From JAQICX01 sp964441455 (GTDB lineage Bacteria > Verrucomicrobiota > Kiritimatiellia > JAQICX01), in assembly GCA_964441455.1 (NCBI GenBank), contig CAYTUX010000144.1, positions 1 to 20,735 of the forward strand: a stretch of 20,735 bases of DNA. Direction: 5' to 3'. Position numbers and translations under genes: made by a program. The notes beneath the pieces are model-generated. The model had not been told where the DNA came from. It saw nothing but the letters and a program-made list of their open reading frames with translations, and did not search any database. Of the stretch, positions 14,092 through 20,735 are shown piece after piece. Positions within the stretch are counted from its first letter, which is position 1. Each line of letters begins with the position of its first letter.

Positions 14092-15664
14092 TATGTTTTA
14101 ATTCCAGTTCAACTGCAAATAATTTATATTCTTGGTTTGTCCACAGGTTTAGAGGAATGTAATCCCTTCTAACATTGTCACCAATTAAATCAGCATAAGA
14201 TATATATTGATTATCTTTAAGTTTTGCGATCATATCTTTTACAGATGACAGATCATCTTTAAGTGTATAACCTTCAATAACAAAAGAGTCAAATTTTTGT
14301 ATTGTTGCTGTTTTGGTATTACTGTCAGTCTTTGCAGACAAGGAGTATTTATTTTTGTTAGCAATTACAGTTATCCAGTCATCTGATGATTTTGCATTTG
14401 AGACAGCTTCCAAAATTCTTAATAATGAGTGATTGTTTCTTATTGCATTTTTGAAAGGTCTCTCTTGTATATGGTACATAATGTTTTCTTGTCGCAAGGA
14501 GTTAATTTGTAATTCTAAAGCCTGCTCCTGTTTCAAATGTTCAGCGAGTTGTTTTTTGCGTTGTGATAGTTCATAAACACCGCCTTTTAAAAGATATATT
14601 ACTAATATTTCCGTTAAGATAATCAGCAACGGAGCCATAAACAAGGCTTTTTTATTGAATTTTAACATTTTCTTTTGACGGTGATCTTCAGGCAGCAAAG
14701 ATATATGTTTTTTTTTCTGAATGCCAAGAGTGGCTAAGCCGAAGGCACAAAGAAATTTTGTTTCCAGCTCTATTTCTTCAAGGTTCACATTAACGACCTC
14801 CATTCCCGTTTTTTCTGCAAGAGAACCGGCGAATGTTGGTGCAGGAGTTTCAAGAGCAAGTGAGATTTTTTTTAATTCTATGTTATGTTTTGCGGAGAAA
14901 TTGACTGCTTTACCGATGGAAGCATTGACCTCTGACTGCCAAATTGTATTCAGCCCTTTTTTATTAAAACGTCCCGTTTCGATTAATGAAAGTTGTTTTG
15001 GAAAAACAATGGTATTTTCTTCTAATGGTTTATCCATATTTTCTCTGGAGTAACCTGAAGAAGATATTGACGAGTGATAAAAATATAGAGGGCAGGCATT
15101 TTTTCCCATTATTATATCCGTTCCAAATAGTGCGGCATTCACTGTTAATATAAACTCATCGTGAATGTTTATAGATTCCAGACCGGATAAAACACCAACT
15201 GAAAGGTGAACAATATCTACAACTGCTAAATTAAGCTCTTCGAGAAATGCTAAGAATCGATTGATATGTACTGTTTTGCCTGCAATGGCAACAAGCAGCT
15301 TTCTTTTGTTTAATTTTATAACCTGATAGTCAAGTAGAGAAAGACCGTTAGATACAAGAGAAAACTCTTTCTTAAGTTTTTCAAGACCAAAAGATATGGC
15401 TTTTTGTGAACCATCCTGTATTTCTATGGTTCTGAGAAGGGATGAGTTGTGGTATGATGATACAATACAAGGCATATTATGCCAGTGGTTAGCTTTAAGA
15501 AAAGCCTTTATAACCTTATGTTGTTCAACCTCATTTTCAGGAAGCCTTGCCCACTGTTTGCTAAGAATTTTGTTTCCTGCAACTTTTTTAGCAACATGAA
15601 CAACATGTATGGAGTCCGGCTTCAGGTCAATACCTAATATTTCATTGTATTTATAACTATACAT
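14081..15664 (-). CDS. PilM-PilN fusion (GspL-like) pilus/secretion protein
   Basis: A 527-residue protein with two parts. Residues 1-315 look like an actin-like PilM/GspL cytoplasmic domain: ILGIDLKPDSIHVVHV is the degenerate phosphate-1 strand-loop-strand, and FLCAFGLATLGI sits where PilM has its final helix. A junction, KKKHISLLPEDHR (about 317-329), matches the conserved INLLPxxxR peptide found at the N-terminus of PilN. A membrane segment (about 341-359), a coiled coil (about 362-410) and a periplasmic PilN-like domain follow. In classical type IV pili PilM and PilN are separate and bind through this peptide; here it is in cis. The gene starts five bases after the secretin stop. It could equally be called GspL-like, but the INLLP-like motif favours a PilM-PilN origin. 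Confidence 0.75.
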   Translation of the reverse strand: MYSYKYNEILGIDLKPDSIHVVHVAKKVAGNKILSKQWARLPENEVEQHKVIKAFLKANHWHNMPCIVSSYHNSSLLRTIEIQDGSQKAISFGLEKLKKEFSLVSNGLSLLDYQVIKLNKRKLLVAIAGKTVHINRFLAFLEELNLAVVDIVHLSVGVLSGLESINIHDEFILTVNAALFGTDIIMGKNACPLYFYHSSISSSGYSRENMDKPLEENTIVFPKQLSLIETGRFNKKGLNTIWQSEVNASIGKAVNFSAKHNIELKKISLALETPAPTFAGSLAEKTGMEVVNVNLEEIELETKFLCAFGLATLGIQKKKHISLLPEDHRQKKMLKFNKKALFMAPLLIILTEILVIYLLKGGVYELSQRKKQLAEHLKQEQALELQINSLRQENIMYHIQERPFKNAIRNNHSLLRILEAVSNAKSSDDWITVIANKNKYSLSAKTDSNTKTATIQKFDSFVIEGYTLKDDLSSVKDMIAKLKDNQYISYADLIGDNVRRDYIPLNLWTNQEYKLFAVELELKHNEH

Positions 15665-15669
15665 TATAC

Positions 15670-17619
15670 CTATTCAATTATGTTGTCTGTTGATATATCG
15701 TTAATCTTTTTCATATCGACATCACTGTTTTTTGGATTTGATGGAGCCTCAGATGTTTTTTGATTTAGACCAACGGCCTCCCTGGTGAATACATTCTCGC
15801 CTCTGGAAGACAGCACGGTTGCTGTAACAAAAATAATTAAATTCTTTCTGACCTCTGTAGAAGATTTGGACTGAAAAAGTTTTCCAAGAATTGGAATATC
15901 GCCAAGGACAGGAATTTTCTTTGTATTTTTTTCAATAATAGATGTGATAAGTCCACCCATAACTACAGTTTCTCCACTGTCAACAACAACTTTCGTCTGA
16001 ATTTCTCTTCTTTCAATTGTCGGCAGTTTGATTTCAACCTGACCAAATGCAATATCTTTTATATTTGTTGAACCACCTGTATAGTAGTTATAGTCAGATA
16101 GTTGGCTTATAGTTGGAGTAAGAAGCAGACTTATTGTGTTCATATCCGCACCAACACTTGGTACGGCAACAAGTGTGATGCCAAGCTCTGACAGCGAAGG
16201 CTTGCCTTTAGGCATGATTGCTGTTGTGCTGTATTTGTTGCCGTTGTTATCAAGCAGATTGAAAGCTTTAGCTTCAAATTCCTGATAATAGAGAAGGTCT
16301 TTACCATGACGTAATTTTGCAGGGTTATTATTAATTGTTGTAACTCTTGGCACAGAGAGTGTCTGTGCTGAACCTGTTTGATCCAAGGCATGAATGACCG
16401 CTTCAAACATTGGTTGTGTCAAAATACCTTCAAATGAAAGATTTAACCCTTGACTCTGGTTGGCAAGATCTTCAAAATTTATTATGTTTCCAGGAGCAAT
16501 TGCCATTTTGTCTTCTTCAACCCACTGACCGTTCTTCATTACTTTCTTTTTGGTTACGCTAAGAGGTGAGTCGAGATACCAGTCTATACCAAGTTCTTCA
16601 AGTTCATTCATGTTTACTTCAATAAATCTTGCTTCAATAAGCACTTGTGCCGGAGTTGTATCTGAAGATGTAAGAATGCCCTCAATAAGTTTCAAGTTTT
16701 CAGGTGTATTTTTAACATAAAGAGTTTGAGTATTTTTGTCAAGGTAGTGCTGTGCACCATTTATTTCAGGCACAAACTGTTTAATAAGCAGTTCAATGTA
16801 TGTTGTTGAATCAGCAATTTCCGTTGCAGAAAAAGATAGACTTGGTTCAGCTTCCTTGGCTGTCTTAGTCCAGTCTGATGTGTGAAATTGGAGTCCTTTA
16901 TGAAGTTTGTAAATTCTTGTAATCAAAGGAGCATTTTCCTGTTTAGGATTTTTTGCTGTAATCCATATAACATTCTCACCTGAATAGAACTCAACATTGA
17001 AGTTTCTGGACACATATTGCAGTAGTTCAACAAGAGGAACGTCATCAATGTTTATATCCAGATTTTTGCCTTTACCAATGTTCTGATCTGCAATGATATT
17101 AACCCCTGTTGTATTTGACAGCAGATTTATTATGGATGTCAGGTCGGCACCTGTAAGATGCATGCTTACAGACTGATTGATGATTTTGTCCATTTTACTG
17201 CTTTTTTGTGTATGCGGTTGAACATTTGATTCAAGAACAGTTCTTAAACCATAGTTTTCAGGAATGTTTTCTGAATTCAAGACTTCCAGCCCCATACGTT
17301 TTTTGCTGAATTCATTTCTTTTTTTTGCAATTAGGGTTTGCTTTTCAATCAGTGCCTGTTCAACCTTAGTATTTAAATCGTCTAGACCTTTAATACTAGG
17401 ATCACTTCTTTTCAGGTCAATAAGTTTTATCATAGCTTCTTCATATTTGCCGGCATTATATAGAGCTAAAATAGGTTCAATTCCTGTGTCAACCATTTCC
17501 ACAACATCATTATCCGTACCATCTGTTTTTGTCTCCGGCATTACTGTTACACCACAACCACTAAAAATAAATATGTAACTGACAAGTGATAACAAAAGGA
17601 TATAGCTTTTTTTCTTCAT
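15670..17619 (-). CDS. Outer-membrane secretin (GspD/PilQ family), lipoprotein
   Basis: A 649-residue secretin. A lipoprotein signal ends at Cys22 (FSGC). One tetratricopeptide-like helix pair is near residues 48-75 (LYNAGKYEEAMIKLIDL). An N0/STN-like domain is at about 148-222 (VSMHLTGADLTSIINLLSN), an N1-type domain at about 235-320, and the secretin channel domain at about 325-603, with QVLIEARFIEVN at its start, SVPRVTTINN near 422-431, and the C-terminal signature KIPVLGDIPILGKLF at 568-582. It forms the multimeric outer-membrane pore for pili or secreted proteins. The lipid anchor may remove the need for a separate pilotin. AGGAAA six bases before the ATG supports the start. It is the first gene of the operon, divergent from the beta-barrel gene at 17769. 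Confidence 0.94.
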   Translation of the reverse strand: MKKKSYILLLSLVSYIFIFSGCGVTVMPETKTDGTDNDVVEMVDTGIEPILALYNAGKYEEAMIKLIDLKRSDPSIKGLDDLNTKVEQALIEKQTLIAKKRNEFSKKRMGLEVLNSENIPENYGLRTVLESNVQPHTQKSSKMDKIINQSVSMHLTGADLTSIINLLSNTTGVNIIADQNIGKGKNLDINIDDVPLVELLQYVSRNFNVEFYSGENVIWITAKNPKQENAPLITRIYKLHKGLQFHTSDWTKTAKEAEPSLSFSATEIADSTTYIELLIKQFVPEINGAQHYLDKNTQTLYVKNTPENLKLIEGILTSSDTTPAQVLIEARFIEVNMNELEELGIDWYLDSPLSVTKKKVMKNGQWVEEDKMAIAPGNIINFEDLANQSQGLNLSFEGILTQPMFEAVIHALDQTGSAQTLSVPRVTTINNNPAKLRHGKDLLYYQEFEAKAFNLLDNNGNKYSTTAIMPKGKPSLSELGITLVAVPSVGADMNTISLLLTPTISQLSDYNYYTGGSTNIKDIAFGQVEIKLPTIERREIQTKVVVDSGETVVMGGLITSIIEKNTKKIPVLGDIPILGKLFQSKSSTEVRKNLIIFVTATVLSSRGENVFTREAVGLNQKTSEAPSNPKNSDVDMKKINDISTDNIIE

Positions 17620-17768
17620 GATTTTTCCTAAATTTTCTAAGTTTTGGCATCTGAAATGCCCTAATATAAAATAATATGAGTATTATACGCATTTAATATG
17701 TACAAAACAATACAAAGTTATTAAAATAATTTCAATTTTTAAATACCAACAAAGGAAAGTTTTTTAAT
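17620..17768. promoter_or_regulatory. Divergent promoter region, secretin operon and barrel protein
   Basis: This 149-base AT-rich gap separates two divergent genes and must hold promoters in both directions. TATTATAC-like stretches occur near 17680-17690 and could serve as -10 boxes, but I cannot assign them with confidence. GGCAT and ATGCC at 17646-17660 form a 5-bp inverted repeat. AAGGAAAG at 17752-17759 is the ribosome site of the plus-strand gene. Confidence 0.4.
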
Positions 17769-18527
17769 ATGAAGAAAAAAAATATTGTTTTATTGACGTT
17801 TTTCACGCTATTTTCCGGAATCAGTCTGTTTGCGGATGTTATAAATCAGACAGATACTCCTATATTCAGATTCACAGAAAATCAGCCATTTGCTTTTAAT
17901 GTTAAAGCAGAGATTGGAAAGAGGGATCTTGTTTGTGATAATGTTGTATCTTCGATGGATAAAACAAGATTTACGGCAGGAATCGCTGTGGACATAATGC
18001 CCTTTTTGGGTCTATCTGCTGAAGCAGGTATTTCTCAAGCAGAGCTGGATTTAAGCAATGACAAAGGATCATACGGATTTTCTTGGGGAGTAGGTGCTGA
18101 TGTTAACATTTTTGAGTTCATAATATCAGATTCTCCGGTTATTGGAAAGAGGCAGTGGCTTCAATTTAGAGCAAATGCGAAAATTGAATCAAACCAATCA
18201 AATTTTCCGGGCATTGACTTTTCATGGTATGAATATAAAATTATACCATCCATAGTATATAATCAGAACCTTAAAACTGCGGTAAATACAAAATCTTCAC
18301 AACCAATGGCTGTTGCTCTTGAGATTGGACTGATCTTCTCTGAGATTGATGGCGAAGCTAAAAACATTGATGATGACACAAAGATTGATTTTTCTGAAGA
18401 GTCAAATATTGGAGTTTTAGCTGGTGTGGCATTTCTTGCAAAGAGCGATTGGATAGGTAGAATTAACGGAGAGTTTTATGGTGGTGATGGCGGAAGTGCA
18501 ATCTTTTCAGTTGAGTACAATTTTTAA
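17769..18527 (+). CDS. Predicted outer-membrane beta-barrel protein
   Basis: A 252-residue protein with a signal peptide cleaved near residue 22 (SLFADV). Alternating hydrophobic/polar strands rich in Gly, aromatic and charged residues follow. The final residues EYNF place Phe at the C-terminus, the usual beta-barrel assembly signal. Strand candidates include FAFNVKAEIGK, TRFTAGIAVDIM, LGLSAEAGISQAEL, YGFSWGVGADVNIF, QWLQFRANAKIE and SNIGVLAGVAFLA. Size fits an 8- to 10-strand OmpX/opacity-type barrel. I do not recognise a specific family. The strong ribosome site AAGGAAAG supports the start. It lies back to back with the secretin gene, so the two could share regulation, but functional linkage is not shown. 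Confidence 0.75.
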   Translation: MKKKNIVLLTFFTLFSGISLFADVINQTDTPIFRFTENQPFAFNVKAEIGKRDLVCDNVVSSMDKTRFTAGIAVDIMPFLGLSAEAGISQAELDLSNDKGSYGFSWGVGADVNIFEFIISDSPVIGKRQWLQFRANAKIESNQSNFPGIDFSWYEYKIIPSIVYNQNLKTAVNTKSSQPMAVALEIGLIFSEIDGEAKNIDDDTKIDFSEESNIGVLAGVAFLAKSDWIGRINGEFYGGDGGSAIFSVEYNF

Positions 18528-18569
18528 AGTCGTAAATTCCTAAGTGCATAGGGCGGTCTAGACGACTGT

Positions 18570-18593
18570 CTGCCTGAGTACACGAACAGGCAG
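18570..18593. repeat. Intergenic hairpin, copy 2 of a dispersed family
   Basis: CTGCCTG (18570-18576) pairs with CAGGCAG (18587-18593) around a 10-base loop. It resembles 5163-5187 along its length: same CTGxCTGAGT start and ACAGGCAG end. It lies 42 bases after the barrel gene stop. Confidence 0.55.
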
Positions 18594-18654
18594 TCAACCA
18601 AAATGATTTTTCGCGCATCCGCTTTCGCCGTGCCGGACTACAGCGCGACAAGAC

Positions 18655-18672
18655 GCCGATGTTCCCATCGGC
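18655..18672. repeat. 7-bp hairpin with TTCC loop
   Basis: GCCGATG (18655-18661), loop TTCC, CATCGGC (18666-18672), then ATTTTGGTTTG. It is G+C-rich against its surroundings. It could serve as a terminator for the barrel gene, although the following T-tract is broken. Confidence 0.5.
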
Positions 18673-18812
18673 ATTTTGGTTTGTCATGTGTCTGGCGTCA
18701 TGAGTCATGCGTCAAACAAATCAAAATTTAAAACAATTCCTAAGAAAAGCTGTTTTTGAACGTTTATATAGTAAAGCATAAAGTTTCTGTAAAAAATGTA
18801 TGAAAAAATGTT

Positions 18813-18836
18813 CCGGTCTCTGCTGAGACCGGCTAC
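18813..18836 (-). repeat. REP-like hairpin, minus orientation
   Basis: CCGGTCTC (18813-18820), loop TGCT, GAGACCGG (18825-18832), then CTAC. Read on the minus strand this is GTAG followed by a perfect 8-bp hairpin, the layout of REP elements mobilised by RAYT-type transposases. Its partner in opposite orientation is at 18939-18962. Confidence 0.65.
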
Positions 18837-18938
18837 AGTTGCAGAAGACTGATTAATGTTTAATAATGTTTCGGTCTCTGCCCCAGCTATCAAACCCTGC
18901 TGGCAATATTTGCTGGCTGTGGCAGACCGCGAAAAATT

Positions 18939-18962
18939 GTAGCCGAGGTCCGCAGACCTCGG
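18939..18962 (+). repeat. REP-like hairpin, plus orientation
   Basis: GTAG (18939-18942), then CCGAGGTC, loop CGCA, GACCTCGG (18955-18962). Together with 18813-18836 it makes a BIME-like inverted pair, with about 100 bases between the GTAG heads. The spacer itself has a degenerate inverted arrangement (TTTCGGTCTCTGCC against GGCAGACCGCGAAA). Confidence 0.65.
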
Positions 18963-18977
18963 AAAGAACAAAGCATA

Positions 18978-19027
18978 GGGATAAGACAGCTAGCTTTGCT
19001 AGTCCCGCAAGGCGGGATCTTTATCCC
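18978..19027 (+). other. Potential three-way-junction RNA/DNA fold
   Basis: An outer stem GGGATAA (18978-18984) pairs with TTATCCC (19021-19027). It encloses two perfect hairpins set almost end to end: CTAGC-TTT-GCTAG (18990-19002) and TCCCGC-AAG-GCGGGA (19003-19017). It sits 58 bases upstream of the 19085 start and could be part of that mRNA leader or another repeat element. Confidence 0.5.
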
Positions 19028-19084
19028 ATTTATTTAAAACGAATCGGGTGATAGAACCGACTTAAAGATAAAAGGAAAAAAATT

Positions 19085-20242
19085 ATGAAGAAAGCAAAAA
19101 CTTTAATATTGTTCATCTGTGCAATATTTATATTTATATATGGTAACGTCTCTGCACAGGAGTTAGTTTCCAAGTCATCAAATACCACTGTTCTTGATAT
19201 ATCAGTTCAGCATGAAGTGGACGCTGCAGTATCAAGAGGATTAGATTGGCTCGCAGCAAATCAGAATGAAGATGGTTCCTGGTCCAACACAAACTATCCT
19301 GCTCTTACAGCTCTTCCGATGATGGCATTTATTAAATCTGATTATCCAAACAGGAAAAAGATCATTGATGCCGCAACAAAGTTTTTACTGTCATGTGTTC
19401 AGAAGGATGGTGGAATTTATATTGACAACACAGAGCGAAAAGGTGGCGGTTTATCTAATTACAACACATCAATATCAATGATTGCATTATATATGTTGAA
19501 TAATCCGGCACTGAACCAGACGATTTTAAATGCCAGAACATTTGTTGCAAAAGGTCAGCTTTTTGGTGACACAGCTTTTGCCGGTGGTTTTGGGTACGAC
19601 AAAAATCGTAATCGGGATTATACAGATCTTCTTAATACATATTACTCGGTACAGGCAATGGCTCTGACACAAGGGGTTGAAGAGAGCAGACCAAAAGGAC
19701 AGAAAAAAGCAACAGTTGATTGGGATGGTGTACGAAAATATATTGAGAAAATGCAGAACAAACCGGATTCAGGAGCAGAAAATGCAGGTGGATTTTTTTA
19801 CAAGCCCGGAGAGTCAAAGGCAGGAACAACAAATGTTAATGACAAGGTTGTTTTTCGATCTTATGGCAGCATGACATATACAGGCATAATGGCGTTGATT
19901 TATTCAGATGTCAGCCGGGATGATCCGCGTATAATATCTGCTTTGGATTGGGCGGCCAACCATTGGTCGCTTGAAGAAAATCCTAATATGGGCAATCAGG
20001 GACTGTTCTTTTTCTATAATATTCTTTCAAAATCCTTGAATGCGGCAAATGTTAATGTTATAACAACTGCAGACAAGCAACACGTGGCTTGGAGACAGCA
20101 AGTTGCTGAAAAAATTGTAAGTGTCCAGAAGGTTGAAGATGGGAAAGGCTATTGGCTGAATGATACCGGAAGATTCTGGGAAAATGACAAAGTGTTGGAT
20201 ACAGCATATGCATTGCTGACACTTCACTATGTTTTGAACTAG
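19085..20242 (+). CDS. Exported prenyltransferase/squalene-cyclase-repeat protein
   Basis: A 385-residue protein with a signal peptide (about residues 1-25, cleavage near VSAQE). About six helical repeats of the prenyltransferase/squalene oxidase type follow. They are clearest in GLDWLAANQNEDGSWSN (QW-like), FLLSCVQKDGGIYI, GGFGYDKNRNRDYTDLLNTYYSVQAM, the segment around SYGSMTYTGIMALIYS, and KVEDGKGYWLND near the end. The predicted fold is an alpha/alpha toroid. The DxDD acid motif of squalene-hopene cyclases is not seen and the protein is exported, so it is probably not a terpene cyclase. Similar secreted repeat proteins are frequent in PVC bacteria and their role is unknown. AAAGGA eight bases before the ATG supports the start. 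Another exported protein follows after 186 bases. Confidence 0.85.
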   Translation: MKKAKTLILFICAIFIFIYGNVSAQELVSKSSNTTVLDISVQHEVDAAVSRGLDWLAANQNEDGSWSNTNYPALTALPMMAFIKSDYPNRKKIIDAATKFLLSCVQKDGGIYIDNTERKGGGLSNYNTSISMIALYMLNNPALNQTILNARTFVAKGQLFGDTAFAGGFGYDKNRNRDYTDLLNTYYSVQAMALTQGVEESRPKGQKKATVDWDGVRKYIEKMQNKPDSGAENAGGFFYKPGESKAGTTNVNDKVVFRSYGSMTYTGIMALIYSDVSRDDPRIISALDWAANHWSLEENPNMGNQGLFFFYNILSKSLNAANVNVITTADKQHVAWRQQVAEKIVSVQKVEDGKGYWLNDTGRFWENDKVLDTAYALLTLHYVLN

Positions 20243-20371
20243 TTGAATCCACAGATTAACTTGGAGACTAGCCATAACCAAAGAGGCTTCGTTACCAGTT
20301 TAAAAACATATAAATAGCTTGAGAATCAAATTGGAAAAATATAATAAATTATAATATTCTGTTAAATATGT

Positions 20372-20400
20372 TTGATGAGTGCTGTTTTTAATGTTACTCT
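20372..20400 (+). promoter_or_regulatory. Predicted promoter of the last gene, same form as the nfeD promoter
   Basis: TTGATG (20372-20377), a 17-base spacer and TACTCT (20395-20400) with TG one base upstream. The 14-base block at 20391-20404 is identical to 143-156, with the same distance to TTGAT. The expected leader is about 22 bases and includes AAGGA (20416-20420). Other TATAAT hexamers at 20340 and 20350 are alternative, less well placed -10 boxes. Confidence 0.5.
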
Positions 20401-20428
20401 TTGTTTTAAATAAATAAGGAATAATAAA

Positions 20429-20735
20429 ATGAAGTTAAATATTTCTGTTTGTATATTGTTTGTTACTTTTTCTCTTTTTGGTGCAGTTGTTGATGTTCCT
20501 AAAATTTCTGTATCTAGATTTGCTGATGGGGAATCCTCAAGCAATACAGCTTTTCAATCTAATTTGCCATCAAGAGCTAGAACTTTTAAGATTGAAATGT
20601 CCTTTAATGCCTCAATGACTAATAATGTTCAAATTGCTTTTGGTATGGATTCAGTGCATGAAGATGGCAAATTGGCTGCAGAAGAAACTGAGATCATTCT
20701 TGGTTGGGATTGTGGTAAGTGGTTTCTGCGTCCAA
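20429..20735 (+). CDS. Exported protein of unknown function, 3' end outside the window
   Basis: The frame opens at an ATG nine bases after AAGGA and stays open for 102 codons to the window edge. The N-terminus is a signal peptide (KLNISVCILFVTFSLFGAVV, cleavage near residue 18-20). The mature part begins VDVPKISVSRFADGESSSN and continues with ARTFKIEMSFNASMTNNVQIAFGMDS and ETEIILGWDCGKWFLRP, a beta-rich pattern. I do not recognise a family. It follows the toroid-protein gene on the same strand with a 186-base gap and its own predicted promoter. Whether the two work together cannot be judged from the fragment. Confidence 0.7.
   Translation, partial: MKLNISVCILFVTFSLFGAVVDVPKISVSRFADGESSSNTAFQSNLPSRARTFKIEMSFNASMTNNVQIAFGMDSVHEDGKLAAEETEIILGWDCGKWFLRP

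Larger units (their letters stand above)
18528..19084. other. Repeat-dense structured intergenic region
   Basis: This 557-base stretch has no convincing gene. In order it holds AAATTCCTAAGTGCA (18534-18548, near copy of 8108-8122), a hairpin related to 5162-5188, a G+C-rich stretch (18611-18672) with TCGCGC/GCGCGA and a GCCGATG hairpin, the CATGAC-type module, a REP-like pair and a three-way-junction fold. The last 60 bases are the leader and ribosome site (AAAGGA) of the 19085 gene. It looks like an accumulation point for repeat elements. Confidence 0.6.

Noticed and set aside
18463..18971. Two minus-strand frames (81 and 88 codons) over the repeat-rich intergenic region
   Set aside because: They overlap palindromic elements and the end of the barrel gene, lack ribosome sites and have no recognisable motifs.
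18978..19027. Cloverleaf-like fold considered as a tRNA
   Set aside because: Only two inner arms are present. There is no T-loop sequence, no anticodon arm of 5 bp plus a 7-base loop, and the total length of 50 is too short.
1..20735. CRISPR array or prophage region
   Set aside because: No regularly spaced direct repeats of 20-40 bases and no phage structural, integrase or lysis genes are seen. The repeats present are isolated pairs or short palindromes.

Overview
The window comes from an AT-rich Gram-negative bacterium. Evidence for an outer membrane is a lipoprotein secretin, a beta-barrel protein ending in Phe, a family-9 (heptosyltransferase-like) glycosyltransferase and several signal peptides. 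The gene content (GspE/PilB ATPase, PilM-like, PilO-like and PilP-like proteins and a secretin in one operon, plus a secreted prenyltransferase/squalene-cyclase-repeat protein and FloA/NfeD) resembles the PVC group, for example Lentisphaerota, Kiritimatiellota or Verrucomicrobiota. That placement is inference from gene content only.

Layout. (1) 1-5127, plus strand: a membrane-organisation block with a long NfeD protease, a short NfeD partner, the flotillin-like FloA, an unrecognised membrane-anchored protein and a GT9 glycosyltransferase. A strong hairpin terminator with a GCAA loop lies between floA and the unknown gene. (2) 5420-7314: a decayed IS66-family element with recognisable 21-bp terminal inverted repeats. 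tnpA is intact, tnpB carries a nonsense codon and a 1-base deletion, and tnpC carries an internal deletion and several frameshifts. (3) 7406-8098: a YhhQ-type queuosine-precursor transporter just outside the right end of the IS. (4) 8417-10137, minus strand: an ArsR-type repressor followed by a disulfide oxidoreductase of the lipoamide dehydrogenase/mercuric reductase family. The oxidoreductase is interrupted by a single-base frameshift next to its FAD-binding glycine motif. A perfect 22-bp palindrome upstream of arsR is the likely operator. (5) 10199-10844: non-coding DNA with a duplicated 44-bp structured element. (6) 10845-17619, minus strand: a tightly packed five-gene type IV pilus/type II secretion operon in the order secretin, PilM-PilN fusion, PilO-like, PilP-like, assembly ATPase. 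No platform protein (PilC/GspF) or prepilin is present in the window. (7) 17769-18527: a divergently transcribed outer-membrane beta-barrel protein. (8) 18528-19084: a repeat-dense, structured intergenic region with a REP-like pair (GTAG-headed hairpins in opposite orientation) and a three-way-junction fold. (9) 19085 to the end: two exported proteins, a predicted alpha/alpha-toroid protein and a second one cut by the window edge.

The most notable findings are these. The actin-like PilM part and the PilN part are fused in one chain that keeps a PilN-like 'ISLLP' motif at the junction. The REP/BIME-like pair has no transposase in view. A 14-base promoter block with identical spacing to a TTGAT box precedes both nfeD and the last gene. 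Short intergenic modules recur between genes kilobases apart.
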